Origin: Clostridiales bacterium
GTDB lineage: Bacteria > Bacillota > Clostridia > Oscillospirales > Acutalibacteraceae
DNA: 58,400 nt
Assembly (NCBI GenBank): GCA_012524025.1
Contig: JAAYSC010000085.1
Location: 1-58,400 of the forward strand
Direction: 5' to 3'
Under the pieces are notes generated by a model. The model did not search any database. It saw only the letters and a program-made list of their open reading frames with translations, and had not been told where the DNA came from. This document shows, piece after piece, positions 10,749 through 19,973 of the stretch (its first letter is position 1; each line of letters starts with the position of its first letter). The position numbers and the translations under genes are program-made.

Positions 10749-13700
10749 TCACTCCCCCTCTTCCAAAAGTTGCAAGACTTCTTCGTGTTTCATTTTAGTT
10801 GCGGGCTTGGTTGGCATGCCCTCTTCGAAACCGCATACCGCTCGGTAATCACAAAAATCGCAGGACTTATAACTACCGCTTAATTTAGCCGGCAGGGCTT
10901 CTATTTCACCGGCCTGTAAGGCCTCAACCATTGATGAAAGTATGGTATCTGTCTTTTTATTAAGCTTTATCAGCTGTTCTAAATTTATCAGTTGCCCTTT
11001 TAGCTTTCCTTTGCTGATAGAGGCCGGGATAAAAACACCTGCCGCCTCTTTTTCCATGCCCCTGATAACTTTTTCATCTTCTAACACAAGCCCGTTCATC
11101 TTCTTTGTTTTGTCTTGCTCTTTTTTAAGCTGTGCTTGTGTGGCCTGCCTGCCCAGGCTAACCGCGGGCCGCTCCGTAGCAACATAAAGTATGCCCGCCG
11201 GCACAAGCTCTCCAAAGAGTGACTTTCCGTTTTGCCAAAGGGCAAAAAGGTAGATAAGCATCTGCATATTAATGCCATCCAAGACACGGGCCAGGTCAAA
11301 AGCCTTGCCGGAAGACTTATAATCTATTACTCTTAAAAAGTTTTTACCTTCAAGCTGCATTTTGTCCACCCTGTCAATACTGCCGCAGACTTCCAGCTTT
11401 TTGCCGTGGGGCAAGCTTATTTCATAGGGTTTTATATCACCGTTTTTTGCAATTTCAAGTTCCAAGGCCACCGGTTCAAATTCACAGTTTTCAAGTTCTT
11501 CCAAAAGCCTGTTGACCGTGTCTTCCACAATCAGGGCTATTCGCCTGTATTTGTAAATGAAGCGTGGGGCCTTGTCATCAAATCCCCCCATTTTTTCTAT
11601 AATATAAGAATCCAGGGCCACTTTGATTTCTTCTTTTATTTGCCTTTGGCTCACCGCTTTAATAGAGTTGCCCGGGAATTTTTCCAGCAGTTTTTCAAGA
11701 ACATAGTGGGATGCCGTACCGCTTTGCAGTGGGTCGAATTCCGCTGTTTGGCGCGCCCTTACCCTTAAGCCGTAATCGCAGAAATATTTGAAAGCACATT
11801 GGAAATAGTTTTCGGCCCTTGAAGCCGACATTGTCATGTCTTCACCGAAAAGAGCCCTTGCCGCTTTCTTGTCTTTTATTTTAAAGGGTTCGTTTTTTGC
11901 AATGCGGTCCAGGGCATCCAAATTAGCTGCATAATCCGCTCTTGCGTTGAAATAGGCTCGCAGGGCACTGTACAATTCATCAGCCTCATGCATCTTTTTC
12001 GCCATAGTTTCAAATGCCGGCCTTTCGCCCTCCACAAAAAATAAATCAGGTGTGTCGGTTGTGTCTTTTACACTGCAATTTTGGAAAAGTTGTTTTATAC
12101 CGCTGACAATCTCGGAAGGTGAAAGCGAAGCTCCCGCCATGTCCTTACGGGCATAGGACACCACCAGCTTGTCCGAAGCTGCGGCCAAAGCGCTGTAAGC
12201 TATAAAACGCTCTTCCTTAACGGCGGACGCGCCCGGCTCATCAACATCCAAGCCCAGCTCTAAAAGAGAGCGTCTGTCCTGATCGTTTAAAACCCCGCCG
12301 GAGCTTGGTGTTTTGGGGAATATACCCTCGTTTGCGCCGACAATAAAAACAGCTTTTGGTGAAGAGGTGCGAATTCTGTCTGCGCTGCCGATGGTAATTT
12401 CGTCTATGCCTTGGGGTAGGCTGCCCAGGCTCCTCTTATGAATTATTAAATCAAAAAGTTCGCTTATTCGCCTTGCCGTAACGGGCCTGTCTTGCAAGGT
12501 TTCCGCAAAGCTGTCCAGAAGGTCCATCAGATCGTCCCAAAGGCGTTGCAGCTCTAAGGCCAAAACAGGCTCACCCCTGCCTTCAAGCTCTATAGCCAAT
12601 TCTTTTAGGTTTTCGGGCACTTCCAGGTCCAGTAAAAGATTATAGACAGCCTTGGCGGCTCCTTCCCCGGTCGTGTTTTTTAGTTTTGAGTTGAAGGCTG
12701 CAAAGGCTGTGACCGCTTGTTTTCTCAATTGATTTATATAGGTTAGGTCTTCACGGTCTTTATCGCACATTTCCTTGCCATAGCCTTGGGGATGATTGAC
12801 CCAGTCTTCCAACCATTTTCGCCCTTGAATTTTCCACAAGAGCGCATAATTTTCAAGTATTGAAATTTCTTCCACAGTAAAATTTGAAAGACCGGTCTTG
12901 AGTGCCCTCATAAGTGAATCAATGCTAAAACCGTTGGCGGCAATATCCAGGGCGGCGCGCACTAAAACAATGGGCGGCTGAGTAATAATGCTTTGACGCT
13001 CATCAACAAAAACCGGGACCCCGCATTTTTTTAGGGCTGCAGACATTTGAGCTTCATATGCCTTTGATTCTCTCGCGATTATGGCAATTTCCCTGCACCT
13101 GTAGTTTTCACGGCGCAAAAGTTTTTTTATGCTTGCGGCCACATATTCACATTCAGCCGCCACATCGGCAGCGGACACCAAGGTTAGGGCGTCCGTTTCT
13201 TTTTCATAAGCTTTGGCATAGGGGTTATATATGCCCTGCTCAAGGGCACACAGTGCTTCATTTGAGCAGCGCAAACTGCCGCTGCTTTCGTTGCGGTCCC
13301 CGTCGTCAGGCAATAAGTGAGGTTGAGCAAGTGACACCCCTTGTTTTCCGGCTGCCCTCATAAGTTTTGATGCGGTCTGTTTGGTATGGGCGAAAAGCCC
13401 GTCGTCATCAAGAGGGAAAAGTTTGTCCATACACAAGGTCAAGTATAGGGCATCCGCTTGAGCCAGAATCATTTCAATAATCTTTAGCTCTTGCCCCGTA
13501 AACCAATGAAAGGCATCCATAAGAACCGTTTTGCCTTCAAAGAAAGGGTGTTTTAACAAGGTCTCATAAAGGCCCGTCAACTCGTCGTGGTCATCGAAAT
13601 ATCCGGCACTTACCAAGGCCTCATAAGCGGCCAAAACCAAGGCTATTTCGGAAAGTTTTTGTTTGAGCAAACTTTCTTCCATGCCTTCAAGCGTTTCTTC

Positions 13701-14111
13701 CAATAAGCTTAAACTCACGGCGTTGTGCTTAAATTCATGTGCTACATTTAGCATTTGAGATATAAGAGCCGGTGAACGGGCGTGACGGCCGTACACTTCA
13801 AGTTTGCCTTGCACACTTTCCAGCGCCAGGCTCATCAGTATGGCACGCCCGGCATCATCAAGGCGTGCCCCGCTCTTGCCGCCGTACTTTGCAAAAACCG
13901 TGTGTGCCAAACGGGTAAAGCTTAAAACATCTATTTTGTCCGCAGCCTTTTCACCGAGTTTTTCAAGCACGGCACGCTCTGTGTGGAAGGAGTATTGTTC
14001 GGGCACCAATAAGATGAGTTCATCCTTGCCCGAAGCTATAAATTCTTCAAGTAAATTAAGCACACGGCTTGTTTTACCACTGCCTGCACGGCCCAATATC
14101 AATTGCAGCAT
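10749..14111 (-). CDS. addB: ATP-dependent nuclease subunit B
   Basis: MLQLILGRAGSGKTSRVLNLLEE start at 14111; C-terminal YFQCAFKYFCDYGL and CDFCDYRAVC Fe-S cysteines and RVIDYKSSGK nuclease motif; adjacent to addA. Confidence 0.95.
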   Translation of the reverse strand: MLQLILGRAGSGKTSRVLNLLEEFIASGKDELILLVPEQYSFHTERAVLEKLGEKAADKIDVLSFTRLAHTVFAKYGGKSGARLDDAGRAILMSLALESVQGKLEVYGRHARSPALISQMLNVAHEFKHNAVSLSLLEETLEGMEESLLKQKLSEIALVLAAYEALVSAGYFDDHDELTGLYETLLKHPFFEGKTVLMDAFHWFTGQELKIIEMILAQADALYLTLCMDKLFPLDDDGLFAHTKQTASKLMRAAGKQGVSLAQPHLLPDDGDRNESSGSLRCSNEALCALEQGIYNPYAKAYEKETDALTLVSAADVAAECEYVAASIKKLLRRENYRCREIAIIARESKAYEAQMSAALKKCGVPVFVDERQSIITQPPIVLVRAALDIAANGFSIDSLMRALKTGLSNFTVEEISILENYALLWKIQGRKWLEDWVNHPQGYGKEMCDKDREDLTYINQLRKQAVTAFAAFNSKLKNTTGEGAAKAVYNLLLDLEVPENLKELAIELEGRGEPVLALELQRLWDDLMDLLDSFAETLQDRPVTARRISELFDLIIHKRSLGSLPQGIDEITIGSADRIRTSSPKAVFIVGANEGIFPKTPSSGGVLNDQDRRSLLELGLDVDEPGASAVKEERFIAYSALAAASDKLVVSYARKDMAGASLSPSEIVSGIKQLFQNCSVKDTTDTPDLFFVEGERPAFETMAKKMHEADELYSALRAYFNARADYAANLDALDRIAKNEPFKIKDKKAARALFGEDMTMSASRAENYFQCAFKYFCDYGLRVRARQTAEFDPLQSGTASHYVLEKLLEKFPGNSIKAVSQRQIKEEIKVALDSYIIEKMGGFDDKAPRFIYKYRRIALIVEDTVNRLLEELENCEFEPVALELEIAKNGDIKPYEISLPHGKKLEVCGSIDRVDKMQLEGKNFLRVIDYKSSGKAFDLARVLDGINMQMLIYLFALWQNGKSLFGELVPAGILYVATERPAVSLGRQATQAQLKKEQDKTKKMNGLVLEDEKVIRGMEKEAAGVFIPASISKGKLKGQLINLEQLIKLNKKTDTILSSMVEALQAGEIEALPAKLSGSYKSCDFCDYRAVCGFEEGMPTKPATKMKHEEVLQLLEEGE

Positions 14112-14292
14112 TGCCAAACCCCCTCCCCTGTTTTTCTCGTAAATTATAGCATAAAGGCATATTAAAATCAGCAAATACTCATGTAAATTTTTGAGCTGAA
14201 TGGACCCTATGTTCTTTTGTTTGGGTTTACTTGCAGCCCTATTTATGATACATTTATGTACATGTTGTAAGAGTTTCGAAAGGAATGATTTA

Positions 14293-15711
14293 ATGAAAAT
14301 TGATAAGCTTGCCGAAAGGGCGTCCAAGGTGGTCCCCAGTGAACGCCAACTTAAATGGCAAGAGCTTGAATTTTATGCTTTCGTGCACTTTGGCATGAAC
14401 ACATTCACCAATTCCGAGTGGGGCATGGGTTTTGACCCACCCGAGCTTTTCAACCCCACAAAGCTTGATGCCCGCCAATGGGTTTCCACTTTTAAGGCAG
14501 CCGGTATGCGGGCCGTGATTTTAACAGCCAAGCACCATGACGGCTTCTGCCTCTGGCCCAGTGCCTACACCGATTACAGTTTGAAGTACAGCCCTTGGAA
14601 AGACGGCAAAGGCGATGTTGTCAAAGAAGTTGCCGATGCTTGCCGCGAGTACGGGCTTAAATTCGGTTTTTACCTTTCACCTTGGGACAGGCACGACCCA
14701 CGCTACGGTGAAGGCAAAGCCTATGATATATTTTTCAAAAACCAACTGGCCGAGCTTTTAACGAATTACGGTGATGTTTTTTGCGTTTGGTTTGACGGGG
14801 CTTGCGGTGAGGGTAAGAAGGGCAAGAAGCAAGAATATAACTGGGTTGAATATTTTGAACTTATAAGAAAACTGCAGCCCGATGCGGTAATTTCCATCAT
14901 GGGGCCTGATGTTCGTTGGATTGGCAACGAAGCCGGTATTACCAGAAAATCCGAATGGAGCGTTGTGCCCTACTATTACAGCAACGCCGATTTAATAGCG
15001 GCCCAATCACAAAAAGATGCCGCCAAACCGCCCAAGAACATAAACCATACAAGCCTTGATATAGGCAGCCGCAGAGCCATAAAAAATGTTGAAAACCTTA
15101 TCTGGTACCCGGCCGAAGTTGATGTATCAATCCGCAAAGGCTGGTTTTACCGCCAAAGTGAAGATATTACCGTAAAACCCTTATCAAAACTTTTGGACAT
15201 TTATTACAGCTCCGTAGGTGGCAATGCCGCACTTTTACTGAATGTTCCCCCAAACAAGGAAGGGCTCTTGGCCGAACGGGATGTTGATGTTTTGACCGCC
15301 ATGGGTGCCCAGCTTGCAATTGACTTTAATGAAAACCTGGCTGATGATTCAGTCATGACCGCTTCGTCTTGCTTGGACGAAGAGCATAATGCTCAAAAGG
15401 CCTTGAGTCATAATTCCGGCGACTACTGGCATTCCGGCATGTATCCGGACAAACCCTGGCTTATGATAGACTTGGGCGATGATTATGATATTGACAAGGT
15501 GGTTTTGGGTGAGCATATCCGAACCGGGCAACAGATCGAAAAATTTAAACTCCTGGCCGAAATTGACGGTAAGTGGAAGCTGCTACACGATGGCACTACA
15601 ATCGGCTACAAAAAAATATGCCGCTTTGAAGAAGAGCGTATGCGCTATATAAAATTAGTCATAGAAAAAACACGCTGTTTTGCCACAATTTCAAAATTTG
15701 AAGCCTATTAG
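14293..15711 (+). CDS. GH29 alpha-L-fucosidase with C-terminal F5/8C-like (discoidin) domain
   Basis: FYAFVHFGMNTFTNSEWG, ILTAKHHDGFCLWPSAYTDYS, VCVWFDGACGEGKK; C-terminus KPWLMIDLGDDYDIDKVVLGEHIRTGQQIEKFKLLAEIDGKW...RYIKLVIEKT. Preferred start is 14293 (AAGGAATGATTTAATG); the tracked ORF begins at 14200. Confidence 0.92.
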   Translation: MKIDKLAERASKVVPSERQLKWQELEFYAFVHFGMNTFTNSEWGMGFDPPELFNPTKLDARQWVSTFKAAGMRAVILTAKHHDGFCLWPSAYTDYSLKYSPWKDGKGDVVKEVADACREYGLKFGFYLSPWDRHDPRYGEGKAYDIFFKNQLAELLTNYGDVFCVWFDGACGEGKKGKKQEYNWVEYFELIRKLQPDAVISIMGPDVRWIGNEAGITRKSEWSVVPYYYSNADLIAAQSQKDAAKPPKNINHTSLDIGSRRAIKNVENLIWYPAEVDVSIRKGWFYRQSEDITVKPLSKLLDIYYSSVGGNAALLLNVPPNKEGLLAERDVDVLTAMGAQLAIDFNENLADDSVMTASSCLDEEHNAQKALSHNSGDYWHSGMYPDKPWLMIDLGDDYDIDKVVLGEHIRTGQQIEKFKLLAEIDGKWKLLHDGTTIGYKKICRFEEERMRYIKLVIEKTRCFATISKFEAY

Positions 15712-15761
15712 AAAAAAGCGCCTTTAAGCAAGGCGCTTTCTAATCCCCGGCGGAGGAAGCA

Positions 15762-17102
15762 ATGAAAATAAATCTCCCAAAAGAAGTTAAAAAAGCCATA
15801 GCTCTTTTAGAGGCCAAGGGCTTTGTTGCCTATGTGGTCGGCGGTTGTGTGCGTGACAGCGTGATGGGTAAAGAACCCGCGGATTGGGACATTACCACAA
15901 GTGCCAAACCCGAGCAAACAGCCCAATCTTTTAAAGATTATAGGACAATAGAAACAGGCATCAAGCACGGCACCTTGACCGTATTGATTGACCAAATGCC
16001 GCTTGAAATAACAACCTTTCGCATAGACGGCCGATACTCTGACCAAAGGCGGCCCGACAGTGTCAGTTTTACTCAAGACTTAAAGCTTGATTTGAGCCGC
16101 CGTGACTTTACGGTCAATGCCCTGGCCTATTCACCCCGAACCGGCTTGGTGGATGAGTTTGACGGACTGGGTGACATAAAAAACAAGGTCATCCGCTGCG
16201 TCGGTCAGCCGGATGCCCGCTTTCAAGAGGATGCTTTGAGAATACTGCGCGCTTTGCGCTTTGCTTCGGTCTTGGACTTTGAAATTGAAAAATCAACAGC
16301 CCAAAGTCTTTTTAAAAACCGTGCGTTGCTTGACAAAATTTCAGCCGAACGCATTCAAATCGAACTTATAAAACTTCTTGCCGGGCCCGCGGTTGAGCGA
16401 GTTTTGTTATACTTTCGTCAAGTTTTATTTCAGATTATACCCGAACTTTCGGCAAGCGACGGCTTTGACCAGCAAGACACTGAAAAGCATATATTCACGG
16501 TTTATGAGCATATAGCCCATGCCGTGTCAAGGGTTAAAAATGAGCCTCACTTGCGTATGGCCATGTTGCTGCATGATGTGGGTAAACCGTCCACCTTCAA
16601 GCTTGATGAAAACGGAAGGGGCAGTTTTCCCGACCATGCGGCTGCCGGTGCGGAAATTGCTCTGTCTGTTTTAAAAGGCCTTAAATTCAGCAAACGCTTT
16701 ACAAGCGATGTTGTGAAGTTGGTGCGCTATCATGACCTTAAGGCCTTTGAAGAGCCACACACCCTACACAGGCTTTTGGTCCGGCACGGCCAAGCTTTTA
16801 TGCGTGACTATTTGCAGATAAAAAGGGCCGACCTTCTTTCGCTTTCGCCCCAAATGGCTCAAAAGGCCAAAAAAATCGACGAGCTTGAAGTGGCCCTGAA
16901 TGAGCTTATAGCAAGTGACCCCTGCCTTGAGCTTGCCGATTTAAAGCTTAAGGGCAAAGATCTGTTGACCCTGGGGCTGCCACCGGGTGTAAAGGTGGGC
17001 CAAACCTTGGACTTTTTATTTGAACTGGTTATAGACGGCAAATTAGAAAATGACAAAAAGGCCTTGTTGGAAGAGGCAAAAAAGATTATCAAAGCAAAGT
17101 GA
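15762..17102 (+). CDS. cca: CCA tRNA nucleotidyltransferase with HD domain
   Basis: GFVAYVVGGCVRDSVMGKEPADWDITTSAKPEQ, RRDFTVNALAY, and HD region LRMAMLLHDVGKPSTF. Confidence 0.95.
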   Translation: MKINLPKEVKKAIALLEAKGFVAYVVGGCVRDSVMGKEPADWDITTSAKPEQTAQSFKDYRTIETGIKHGTLTVLIDQMPLEITTFRIDGRYSDQRRPDSVSFTQDLKLDLSRRDFTVNALAYSPRTGLVDEFDGLGDIKNKVIRCVGQPDARFQEDALRILRALRFASVLDFEIEKSTAQSLFKNRALLDKISAERIQIELIKLLAGPAVERVLLYFRQVLFQIIPELSASDGFDQQDTEKHIFTVYEHIAHAVSRVKNEPHLRMAMLLHDVGKPSTFKLDENGRGSFPDHAAAGAEIALSVLKGLKFSKRFTSDVVKLVRYHDLKAFEEPHTLHRLLVRHGQAFMRDYLQIKRADLLSLSPQMAQKAKKIDELEVALNELIASDPCLELADLKLKGKDLLTLGLPPGVKVGQTLDFLFELVIDGKLENDKKALLEEAKKIIKAK

Positions 17103-17109
17103 TCTTCAA

Positions 17110-17150
17110 AAAAGCCCCTTGTGTTCGATTTCCGGACACAAGGGGCTTTT
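17110..17150. terminator. Bidirectional rho-independent terminator between convergent genes
   Basis: Perfect 15-bp inverted repeat AAAAGCCCCTTGTGT (17110-17124) / ACACAAGGGGCTTTT (17136-17150), 11-nt loop, A/T flanks in both directions. Confidence 0.9.
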
Positions 17151-17159
17151 GCCTTAACT

Positions 17160-17876
17160 TCACAGGGTATTTTTAGGCTTTTTACCGCCTTCAATTATAG
17201 TTGCATGCGCTAAAGACTCAAGGGCATCAACAATATTATCTTCCAAAGGGCCGAAGTCGCGCTTTATTATGCTCAGTTCCGTGCATCCTAAAATAACGGC
17301 TTGGCAACCTTTAGCTTTTAAGTGGGTAAGAACTTTTTTTAAATCACTATAATCCGCCTTTTTACCGGCCTTGACCCGGTCATAAATAATTGACATAACC
17401 AAGGCTTGCATTTGGCTGTCGGGTTTTACAAAATCAAAGTCTAACTTTTTGCAAGCCTCCTCATAAACGCCCGCTGTTAAGGCTCCATCCGTGGCAAGTA
17501 TCCCGATTTTTTTTAAGCCCTCTACCCTCTTGCTTGCTTCTTCCAGGGCAAGTTGTGGCATATGTAAGAAGGGTATGCTCACCGCTTTTGAAATGTCTTT
17601 GTAAAAATAATGGGCGGTGTTGCAAGTTAAAACAAGGAAATCACAGCCTGCCTTTTCTAATTTTTGGGCATCGGCTATGAGAACATCCAAGGGCGTCTGT
17701 TCTAAAATCCCCTTAATATAAGCCGTGCGATCAGGCGTGGATGCGCTTGATGTTACTATTAAATCAAGGTGGTCTTGGTCTTTTTGGGCGTCTGTCATCT
17801 TGACCAGCATTTCCATGAAATAAACAGTTGAAAGCGGGCCTAAACCACCTAATACACCTACGGTTTTGTTTTTCAC
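17160..17876 (-). CDS. Aspartate/glutamate racemase family protein (probable aspartate racemase)
   Basis: VGVLGGLGPLSTVYFMEMLVKMTDA, VLTCNTAHYF, ILGCTELSII: catalytic Cys pair of the Asp/Glu racemase family. Confidence 0.92.
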   Translation of the reverse strand: MKNKTVGVLGGLGPLSTVYFMEMLVKMTDAQKDQDHLDLIVTSSASTPDRTAYIKGILEQTPLDVLIADAQKLEKAGCDFLVLTCNTAHYFYKDISKAVSIPFLHMPQLALEEASKRVEGLKKIGILATDGALTAGVYEEACKKLDFDFVKPDSQMQALVMSIIYDRVKAGKKADYSDLKKVLTHLKAKGCQAVILGCTELSIIKRDFGPLEDNIVDALESLAHATIIEGGKKPKNTL

Positions 17877-17888
17877 ACTTTCACCTGC

Positions 17889-19097
17889 TTACATGTATTG
17901 GTCAAACTTTCTTTTTTGATTATAAAAAGCCAGACGCGAAAAAACAAAATGATAAAGACTTTTGTCTTTGGAATAAAACAAGGGATTGCTCCATTTGCCT
18001 TCTTTTATCAGCTTCAAGGCCTTAGCTTTTAGCTTTTCATCCCCTACATGCTTTTTTATTACGCTCTTGGGTACAAAGGTGTAAAGGTGCTCCTTGTCTG
18101 CAATATGGTAGGGAATATCCTTACCGTAAATTAGATCATCCACAATAAGCTTTACCGCATTAAAACCGCTACCGGTTATATAATAATTGCTACGGCCCAG
18201 ACGGATATTTATTTCAAAAAACTTGTATTTGCCGTCTCTGGGGTCGAATTTTACATCAAAATTCGAGTAACCCGTGTAGCCTATATGCTCTAAAAACTTT
18301 GTAGCTTGTGCCACAACCTCTTCATTAACATCATTGATTATACAGCAAGGGTTACCCAGCGCCGTGGGCGTGTGTTCTTCCAACAAAACATGACCGAAAG
18401 CTGCAAAGCGAACCTTGGCATTTTGGTCACTGTAGCAAGTCAAAACCCGCATGTTGGAATCATCACCCGGAATGAAATCTTGGATCAAAAATTTATAGTC
18501 ATAAGAGCTGGTGGCTAAATTAGCCAGCATTTCTTCAAGTTGAGCCTTGCTTTTAAATTTAAAAACCTTCCTTTTGCCGGGAAATTTTGCGTAATGATAA
18601 AGGGCACTGTCGGCCGTTTTGGCTATAATGGGGTAATCAAAATCATAATCCAAGGGGGTCTTTTCTTTGCAGTCATAGACAAATGTTTTGGGGTGAGGGA
18701 TGTCAAGCTCCGCACAGATTTCATAGAATAAGTCCTTCTTCACAATCCTATTCATGAGCCCCTCGTCAATATAGGGTATTACCAAATTAGGGGCCAACTT
18801 ATCTTTGTTTTCAATCAGCATGCGGACATACCAGTCACCGCAGCCCAGAGCTATGAGCTTTTTGTCCTTAAACTTTTGGGCAGTATCATTTAGTGCTTTT
18901 ATAAAAACATCTTCGTCTTCCAAGCTCTCATAAAAAATTATATCACAAAGTTTACTCTTGGCAACTGCCCCGCCTTGGGACATATTTACCACCAAAGATT
19001 TGACTTGATATTCTTCGTGAAAGCTACGGACAAGGCTGTAAGCTGTAATATCCCCGCCCAAAATCAGCGGTCTGAACTCATATTCTTTAAATTCCAT
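17889..19097 (-). CDS. ATP-grasp ligase resembling D-aspartate ligase
   Basis: RPLILGGDITAYSLVRSFHEEY, IALGCGDWYVRMLIENKDKLAPNLVIPYIDEGLMNRIVKKDLFYEICAELDIPHPKTFVYD, FFEINIRLGRSNYYITGSGFN. The pattern resembles D-aspartate ligase (AslFm type); it neighbours an aspartate racemase. Internal Met start at 19097. Confidence 0.8.
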   Translation of the reverse strand: MEFKEYEFRPLILGGDITAYSLVRSFHEEYQVKSLVVNMSQGGAVAKSKLCDIIFYESLEDEDVFIKALNDTAQKFKDKKLIALGCGDWYVRMLIENKDKLAPNLVIPYIDEGLMNRIVKKDLFYEICAELDIPHPKTFVYDCKEKTPLDYDFDYPIIAKTADSALYHYAKFPGKRKVFKFKSKAQLEEMLANLATSSYDYKFLIQDFIPGDDSNMRVLTCYSDQNAKVRFAAFGHVLLEEHTPTALGNPCCIINDVNEEVVAQATKFLEHIGYTGYSNFDVKFDPRDGKYKFFEINIRLGRSNYYITGSGFNAVKLIVDDLIYGKDIPYHIADKEHLYTFVPKSVIKKHVGDEKLKAKALKLIKEGKWSNPLFYSKDKSLYHFVFSRLAFYNQKRKFDQYM

Positions 19098-19181
19098 ACT
19101 AACCCCCAAGGGCAGAAAAGCCCCCCAATTTCTACCGATAAATATTAGCACAAGCCAAAAAACATGTCAACGAAAGGGATA

Positions 19182-19212
19182 GAAAAAGGGGCGCTTTTTA
19201 GGCTGCCCCTTA
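19182..19212 (-). terminator. Rho-independent terminator of the glycan-catabolism block
   Basis: AAGGGGC/GCCCCTT stem (19187-19193 / 19206-19212) with a T-run on the minus strand, just after the stop at 19219. Confidence 0.65.
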
Positions 19213-19218
19213 TCTACC

Positions 19219-19962
19219 CTATATAAAATCAAATAAGTCATTTAGCCATTTAAAACACAAATCAAGCCAGGGTTTTACAAAACGATTGGCGTGCAAGTAC
19301 TCTTCGTCCTTGCTGACAACTTGGTTTGCAATTGAAAACCCGTGCAATCCCTTTTGGAAAACATGAATTTCAAAGGGGACTTTTTCTTTGTCCAAAGCAA
19401 TGGCGAAGGCCAGGGAGTTTTCTATGGGTACCGCCTTGTCTTCGGAGCTTGCAAAAATAAAAGTCGGCGGTGTTTTGCCGTCCACATATTCATCAAGCGA
19501 GGGCACAGGTTCCGCCAAGATAGAGCTTGTCGATTCTAAAATGCAAGGGTAGCCCAAAATAAGCGCATTGGGGCGCACCCTGCCCATGGTGGCCAAGGCT
19601 GCCGCCAAGTGGCCGCCGGCGGAAAAACCTATGGCGGCTATCTTGTCTTTTTTAATCTTCCATTCGTCTGCCCTATTTCTAATGAGTTCCAGGGCCGCCT
19701 CGGCATCCTCCAAGGGCCTTGGGAAGGCCGCCTTGCCGGGGCCGACACTGTAACGCAAGACAAAGGCGTGGTAGCCTTGGGCCAAAAAAGCCATGGCCAC
19801 GGGTTCGGCCTCCCTGTCGGAACAGCCGTGATAGGCACCGCCCGGTAGTACTAATACCGCCGGGCGGGTTTTCATGTTGGGCATTTCATCGGAACTGTCC
19901 AAAAGGTAGGCTGTCAGTGTAATATCCTCACCGTTTGGCAGCGTAAAAACTTCAATTTTCAT
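19219..19962 (-). CDS. Alpha/beta-hydrolase esterase (BD-FAE/acetyl-xylan-esterase-like)
   Basis: VLVLPGGAYHGCSDREAEPVAMAFLAQGYHAFVLRYSVGPG, nucleophile elbow GFSAGGH, C-terminal HGF. Confidence 0.9.
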   Translation of the reverse strand: MKIEVFTLPNGEDITLTAYLLDSSDEMPNMKTRPAVLVLPGGAYHGCSDREAEPVAMAFLAQGYHAFVLRYSVGPGKAAFPRPLEDAEAALELIRNRADEWKIKKDKIAAIGFSAGGHLAAALATMGRVRPNALILGYPCILESTSSILAEPVPSLDEYVDGKTPPTFIFASSEDKAVPIENSLAFAIALDKEKVPFEIHVFQKGLHGFSIANQVVSKDEEYLHANRFVKPWLDLCFKWLNDLFDFI

Positions 19963-19973
19963 ATCTCTACCTG

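Noticed and set aside
15712-15739. Terminator after the fucosidase gene
   Set aside because: AAAGCGCC/GGCGCTTT forms a hairpin but the T-tract lies on the wrong side for plus-strand termination; left unannotated.
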